Source: Larix kaempferi (Eukaryota; Streptophyta; Pinopsida; Pinales; Pinaceae). Taken from it: a DNA stretch of 64,000 nucleotides. The translations under genes were made by a program, and so were the position numbers. The notes under the pieces are model-generated. The model was not told where the DNA came from and did not search any database. It was given only the letters and a program-made list of their open reading frames with translations. Numbering within the stretch: the stretch's first letter is position 1; every line of letters begins with the position of its first letter. Where the stretch lies: NCBI GenBank assembly GCA_027924585.1, contig BSBM01000436.1:11942501-12006500 (forward strand). The letters run 5' to 3'. Below, piece by piece: positions 59,147 to 64,000 of this stretch.

Positions 59147-60594
59147 GATGACAGGAAAATGAAAATTGGGGGCAGTATCGTAAACAAAGAACTCAAAAAC
59201 TCTAATGCAGCCGGGTGTGCAGAAGAGGAGCTAGAAAAAGCAAGGCTCACAGGCCAAAAAAAACAAGCTCTAAAATCTATACTGAGACCCGTGTCTCAAT
59301 AAGCGAGCTGATCAAGAAAAATGGCCAGAATGCCAACAAGCAGTCCCTATAAAGAAAAATGACCCTCTACTAAGATGAGATCCAAGCAAACTCCTAACTA
59401 AGAGTTGGAGACCTCAACAGGCTATATCCTTCGCAAGGTGATGAAATCCAAGTCGAACAATACAACATGAGAGACTGATATAAGAAGGATATCCCTCTAC
59501 CGAAAGGGATCCTAGGTAAAAGAGCCCTAGTAGAATAGATACTAAGCTACCTCGTTCATGACACTTCGGAAAAGGTTTTGGGCACTTCAGCCTTCCAAAG
59601 AAGACAACGATCGATGTTGCCTTAGGGCTAAGTGGAGTGCGGTATTCCACAGAGTCCGTCTGGTTCTCAATCTCGCGGCCGTTTAACCCCTGAAAGTTAA
59701 AAACAGTCAGGATGCCCCTCCACAAACTGGCTGTGATCGTGTCAATAAGTACTAGAGGATTTTAGTTCCCTAAAGACAATGACTATGTCTCAGATGAAAA
59801 TGACAAGGGGGAATTATTTTGATGCCTATCCCCGGTGTCCTACCTAACTACCAAATTCTTTTGATTTCCTCAAGTGAGGTTAAAGTTGGTTTAATTAGGG
59901 TGATTAATTTTAGTGGCTGTCTTACTCAATCAGGTAGTGGACGTGAAACTTGATGGTGTTATGACGACTCAAACCATGCAAATGAGAATGAATCAAAAAT
60001 AAGCCTTTGTCTTCGATGAAATCTAGCTAGGGTAAAGATAGAGGTTCTTCGATCAAATATGCATGAAATTTTTCACAAGCAATCAAAAAACCAAAGTAAA
60101 AGATTTTTTCTTTTCGATTTATAAACAAAGCCAAATTGAAGTAAACACTCTTTTCAATGCACTGATTCTACAATCTACAATGCTTCTACAATGAGAATTT
60201 CTGTGGCAAAATCAATGGTGCATTTCCCTATGCAAAATACTACTAGACTTTTTCAATTTAAACAACAAAATTGCTCTCAAATGATAACTTTTTAATTTAC
60301 TGAAAATGATAATAATAATATGACTGTAAAAGCTACAGGGTTCAGTAATAGAGAACAGTGGTGTTGAGTTGGTTATGGTGAAAAAATCAAGTGAATGCAA
60401 TCAAACTGGAAAAATGACCAATATTTCAAAAATGCCACTAATTCAATCAACAATCAAGCTCACAAACTGGGTAATAAGCACACCATGCAGACTGGAAATT
60501 GACCAGGATGCTAACAGGCAACAGTAGATACTACCTAAGGCAGAGAGAGACTCAGGAAACCAAGCAAAGATAAAAAATTTAAAAAACTTGCAGA
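59147..60594 (-). other. Gypsy 5' leader
   Basis: Long untranslated leader between LTR and gag. No coding signal. It turns AT-rich at 60000-60450. Confidence 0.6.
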
Positions 60595-60715
60595 CACTAC
60601 CGCGAGTAAAGGTCTGACTGGAGCGCGGCACTGTGACAGTACCGCTCTGGTACTAAGGAAGAGAACGCGGTACTACCGCGCTGGAGGCAGTTCAGGGGGC
60701 GCGGTACTGTGACAA
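60595..60715. repeat. GCGGTA palindrome cluster, leader
   Basis: Contains ACTACCGCG, GAGCGCGGCACTGT with ACAGTACCGCTC (an imperfect inverted repeat), CGCGGTACTACCGCG (palindromic around one base) and GGCGCGGTACTGTG. Confidence 0.8.
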
Positions 60716-60930
60716 GGTAAGGAAAAAGCGCAACTTGAGAAAAGAAAATGAAATTTTCAGGGTTGTTGCTGACCCAGGGGACTCAGTGATCAAACAGGGA
60801 GAATAATACAGCGAGGAGGGGTGAATAAAGGTAAAAAAGGACCAAGATTCAAATTGGTTTGAAGTGCAACAAAAACTCACAATCAAAAGATTAATGACAG
60901 TGAACTGAATCAATCAAGCAGTAATCAAAA

Positions 60931-60945
60931 CCAGCGGAGTCGCCA
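60931..60945 (-). promoter_or_regulatory. Primer-binding site of the gypsy element
   Basis: TGGCGACTCCGCTGG on the element's strand, four bases after the 5' LTR; a TGG-start sequence as expected for a tRNA 3' end. I do not name the tRNA with confidence. Confidence 0.7.
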
Positions 60946-60949
60946 TTCT

Positions 60950-61931
60950 TGTTATGTAGAATTTTGTCCTACGGATAAGCCAAAACTCTCTTAACTTTAA
61001 AGCAGACTTTAAACTAACTCTAAAGCAAGAAACAAGTCAAAACAAATGCTACCTTGAATCCCTAGATCTAACAAATGTCTCAAGATTAAAATGCTAGAAA
61101 GAGTAGAAGAAGTTTAACTGACCTTCTATCCAAACGCTTGTCTTTGTAGTTGCTCCAATCTCCAAGCCCTCACAAATGAACCTGTCGAAATGGAACCAAG
61201 ACACAAGAATGCACTATTCTCTAGCAACTTGAAACATGAGTTAGAATCTAAATCTATGAAAGATACAAATCATATCATTAAAACAGAATTAATACAAATG
61301 ATTTGGGAAAACAAGACAAGTTATTCCATTACAACTTGAAGAATACTTACAAAAGGTGCTTGATGTCCAAGCCAATCCTCTAGCTCCAAGTGTCTTCTCC
61401 TCTAGCTATCTCCACAATGCTGCAAGACCATAAGTTTGGTACTCTCAAGAGTCCTCCCCTTTTCCAATGGAATGCCTCTCTTTTATAGTGAATGGTGAGG
61501 TTAACCAACAAGAGAGATGGGTGGATCTAGGGAGAGATAAGTGGATCAGGGTTTCTAATCGAAGGAAATGAGTTGAGATCGAATTAGGGACCCCAATCTT
61601 CCATTATCTTCGAAAATCCAAAATCCCACAAGCCAAGGGAAAAAGGCTAATAAAAGAGTACCGCGCTCTGCAGTCTTAGCACAACGCGGTACTGCCGCGT
61701 TTTGGGGAAAAAGCATAGCGCAGTAGTGTGTAGTACCGCATTTTGATAAATGAGCAAGGCGCGGTAGTGTGTGTAGATAAAGTCTTAGGTGGGTCAGAAC
61801 TGGTCAGGGTAGGTTCACCTTCAAGGTTGACTCATCATCTGTCTCTTCTGGATGGTTTAAAACAGTAGGGAAAGTGTCGTCAACTCGTTTTGTGATGGAG
61901 ATGCGACACTGTGAAACATGGAGGTATAACA
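60950..61931 (-). repeat. 5' LTR of the gypsy element
   Basis: 982 bp, TGTTATG to TATAACA on the plus strand, followed by the TTCTC duplication. Confidence 0.95.
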
Positions 61932-61936
61932 TTCTC

Positions 61937-62460
61937 GAGCTACAAATCGAGCTTCCTCCTATGAGCATTCCTCTTACAGCCTACTGAATGTGATGAGCTT
62001 CTTTCTAGCACAAATTCCTTGAATGAAGGAATATCATGACCTAGGAAGACCATTCAAGGCGGTGATCACAATTTCACCATTCTCTATATCTTCTCCCACA
62101 GCTTCAAGTTGTTCTTTTATCTAAGAGACCCTTGTAAAGTAGGACTACATGGTCTCTGCATTTTGTATCTTGACATTCTTCAATTGATTCCTCAAAGTCA
62201 TCTTCCGATTTATGTTCTTCCCTTCAAACAACTTGGTCAAGGAATCAAACATCTCCTTGGGTGTCTTTAAAGAAGACACGTAAGGTATGAGATGGTATTT
62301 GATAGAATATACAATGATTCTCTTGGCCTTGACCAATTTCTTCTTATGTAAGGCCTTAGACTCATCTCCCTCTGGAACTGGAACCTCTTCACTTATGTAG
62401 GTATCCAATTCATTCTCTTCTAGGATTAACCCAATCCTATACTTCCATGCTCAGAAGTTA
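61937..62460 (-). pseudogene. copia gag, N-terminal half, minus-strand element
   Basis: The minus frame reads ISEEVPVPEGDESKALHKKK, YSIKYHLIPYVSSLKTPKEM and LFEGKNINRKMTLRNQLKNV. After a TAG near 62145 it continues in frame with IKEQLEAVGEDIENGEIV, TALNGLP and FIQGICARKKL, with further TAG, TGA and TAA stops. Three of the stops are TAG where glutamine is expected. The gypsy element interrupts it at 61931-61936; the remainder is at 47021-47462. Confidence 0.88.
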
Positions 62461-62469
62461 TAAGCCGCT

Positions 62470-63580
62470 TCAAGATTATCCTCAAGCTTGGTGTGGTGAG
62501 ACATCTCAATGAGAAATTCAAATGGAAATAAAAGATTTAGGTCTTACCACTTGATTTGCTGAAACTCGATCTGGATCCATCTAGGGTTTGACAGAGAAAC
62601 CCTAAAAATCCAAACTTGGAATTTCAAACATATTGTTGGACAGGGAGATGCAATTGACTGAGGCGAGCAAGCTGGTGTGCTCATATTTTGAAAAAATCCA
62701 AAAATTATCTACGAATTTCGGATCTGCAACTTTTGTCAAAATCTAGTTTTCTAGTTTTTCTGGTCCAAAAGTCAAATTAGGGTTTGACTTTCTTGGAGAT
62801 TCACCCAACCAAAAAATTCGATCTTGGTCTCTAAATTTCGATTTTGCTAAGGAGAGAAATCCTATGCTGAGAGCACTCCAAAATTTCACTTTTTTCAAAA
62901 GCCCTAATTTTCCGTAGCAATGACAAGCCAAAAATGAAAATGCTCATAATCCAATTCTGTTTTAACAGAAAGATATTCCATATTGTTTATGGTGCATCAC
63001 TGGAATTTAGGATCCTCAGGGTCTGAAACTTAGGCCTATGGTAGAATGAACTGTCATCTTTCCAACCCCACAGATTTGAGTTTCAATGGAGTCTCCATGA
63101 AAGAGATATGTTAAGTGTCGCAGCATGACTTGTTTATGGGATGAAACAGCATAGCAAATGTGTACGGAGTTCCACGTTTCACTGTTTCAACTTCAACCTT
63201 TGAAACATGGACGTGTGAAACTACAGTCCATTCCCTAACTATCACTTTTTACGGAATTCCATTTGGAGCTTCCTATCCCTAGATATGACCTTTGTTCCTA
63301 GGTCACCTGTTTAGGGCTGCATTCTAGAAGAGGCAGAAACCCTAACTTGTATGGATCATATCTCACAAAGTACAACGAATCAGAGGCTGAAATTTTTACA
63401 CAGGGTACATCCATGTCTGATATTTGTCTTGTAAAACTTTCAGATCCTGAACCTTTTCCAAAACGGATTTATAGTGAAAGTTCCACGATGACTAGTTTTT
63501 ACTATACCAAGCCCTAGCTTCTAATTTGTCGCAAGTGCAACAAGTGTCGTAAATGACATACAATGCCTTCTTTCAAGCTA
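62470..63580 (-). other. Leader of the minus-strand copia element
   Basis: No coding signal. It aligns by eye with the leader at 15000-16150 of the related element (for example the GGTTGGAAAGATGACAG stretch). Confidence 0.65.
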
Positions 63581-63592
63581 GCTCTGATCCCA
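63581..63592 (-). promoter_or_regulatory. Primer-binding site of the minus-strand copia element
   Basis: GCTCTGATCCCA on the plus strand; reversed it matches TGGTATCAGAGC at 11 of 12 positions. Confidence 0.85.
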
Positions 63593-64000
63593 TGTTAGTT
63601 TTTCATAATTTAATTCAACATGATCTAGGATCTTAATTGAGATAACAACATGTACAACATATCAAACACAAGAGACAAGAGACACAAAGCATTTTACCCG
63701 GGAAAACCATAAAGGTGAAAAACCCCACAACTTCCTCGGAGATATAATAAGCACCAATACAAAGATCACAAAGATGAAACCCAAAAATATAGATGTCTCT
63801 AGCAGCTACTCCTCCACTTGTGCGTACTCCTCTCTCTCAACTATGTGAGTTGGATGTGTGAGTGAATGAGCAAATAGAGTGGTGCAACCACTCTATTTAT
63901 ACTTTAACTTAACTTTCCTTTTACCCTAATTGGGTTGACTCCCTAAGGGAGTCGAATAACCCTTCCACTTAACTCATCCAAGGCCGACCCCTCTAAGGTG
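63593..64000 (-). repeat. 5' LTR of the minus-strand copia element, cut by the window edge
   Basis: About 408 of an expected 593 bp, TGTTAGTTTTTCATAATTTA onward, matching 43301-43710. Confidence 0.92.

Larger units (their letters stand above)
47468..61931 (-). mobile_element. Ty3/gypsy LTR retrotransposon, probably Tat lineage, with antisense gene
   Basis: Two LTRs of 982 bp each (47468-48449 and 60950-61931) are flanked by TTCTC at 47463-47467 and 61932-61936. By eye they differ at about ten positions, roughly 1%, nearly all transitions, so the insertion is recent compared with the other elements. The primer-binding site and polypurine tract give a minus orientation. Minus-strand order: leader, gag, protease, truncated RT, integrase, a second-type RNase H. 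Between that RNase H and the 3' LTR lies a plus-strand gene. The YLxDLPAHS RT motif, the additional RNase H and the antisense ORF together point to the Tat/Ogre-like group; lineage assignment is from memory. Confidence 0.95.
43301..64000 (-). mobile_element. Ty1/copia LTR retrotransposon, minus strand, split by a gypsy insertion and running off the window
   Basis: The 3' LTR is 43301-43893 and the 5' LTR starts at 63593 and continues past 64000. The polypurine tract (43894-43904) and primer-binding site (63581-63592) fix the minus orientation. Order on the minus strand: gag (62408 down to 61937), interruption by the gypsy element 47468-61931, rest of gag with its zinc knuckle (47462-47021), a non-coding block in place of integrase, RT, RNase H, 88-bp repeat array, 3' LTR. 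It is the same family as 14372-21336, including the integrase loss. Several stops and frameshifts make it non-functional. Its own target duplication cannot be checked here. Confidence 0.93.

Overview
This is a stretch of nuclear DNA from a land plant, most likely a seed plant and perhaps a gymnosperm. It is AT-rich, full of nested LTR retrotransposons, and carries spliceosomal introns and plant-specific families (chloroplast chaperonin, PDR-type ABCG transporter, PPR protein, plant-mobile-domain protein). The gymnosperm reading is an inference from the heavy load of old, decayed retroelements; nothing here proves it. I found no host gene that looks intact. The window is mostly a record of insertions into gene fragments.

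Layout. 459-4981: a complete but non-autonomous Ty1/copia element (1.2-kb LTRs, 5-bp target duplication AAATC) that keeps only gag and a broken protease. 4987-13440: AT-rich DNA with small tandem repeats. 13440-23295: the last three exons of a chloroplast chaperonin-60 alpha pseudogene. Its final intron was invaded by a solo-LTR-like element (14190-22921, duplication CATTT), which was then invaded by a second copia element (14372-21336, duplication ATGGT). 24.3-26.6 kb: a GC-rich repeat island and a 30-bp minisatellite with a 60-bp higher-order period. 27658-30093: a near full-length pogo-like DNA transposase with three in-frame stops. 31979-32167: a fragment of a DPP6/TolB-like beta-propeller gene. 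32500-35830: a PDR-type ABCG pseudogene whose 5' half is inverted relative to its 3' half. 37647-37926: a PPR fragment. About 40560-41001: a copia gag fragment.

43301 to beyond 64000 is a third copia element, minus strand, of the same family as the one at 14372. It is split inside gag by a 14.5-kb Ty3/gypsy element (47468-61931, target duplication TTCTC, two 982-bp LTRs about 1% different). The gypsy element is the most interesting part of the window. On the minus strand it carries gag, protease, a truncated RT, an integrase and then a separate ribonuclease H. On the opposite strand it carries a complete antisense transcription unit: TATA box, 5'-UTR intron, coding intron and an open 372-codon frame resembling the plant mobile domain. 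Next to the antisense promoter is an array of roughly 52-bp units whose flanking arms differ in sequence but remain self-complementary. Palindromic GCGGTA-type motifs recur in the LTRs, the leader and the antisense intron.

Order of events that can be read: chaperonin pseudogene, then solo-LTR-like insertion, then copia insertion; and, separately, copia insertion, then recent gypsy insertion. Many coding stops across unrelated elements are TAG where CAG is expected, which suggests decay by deamination at methylated CHG sites.
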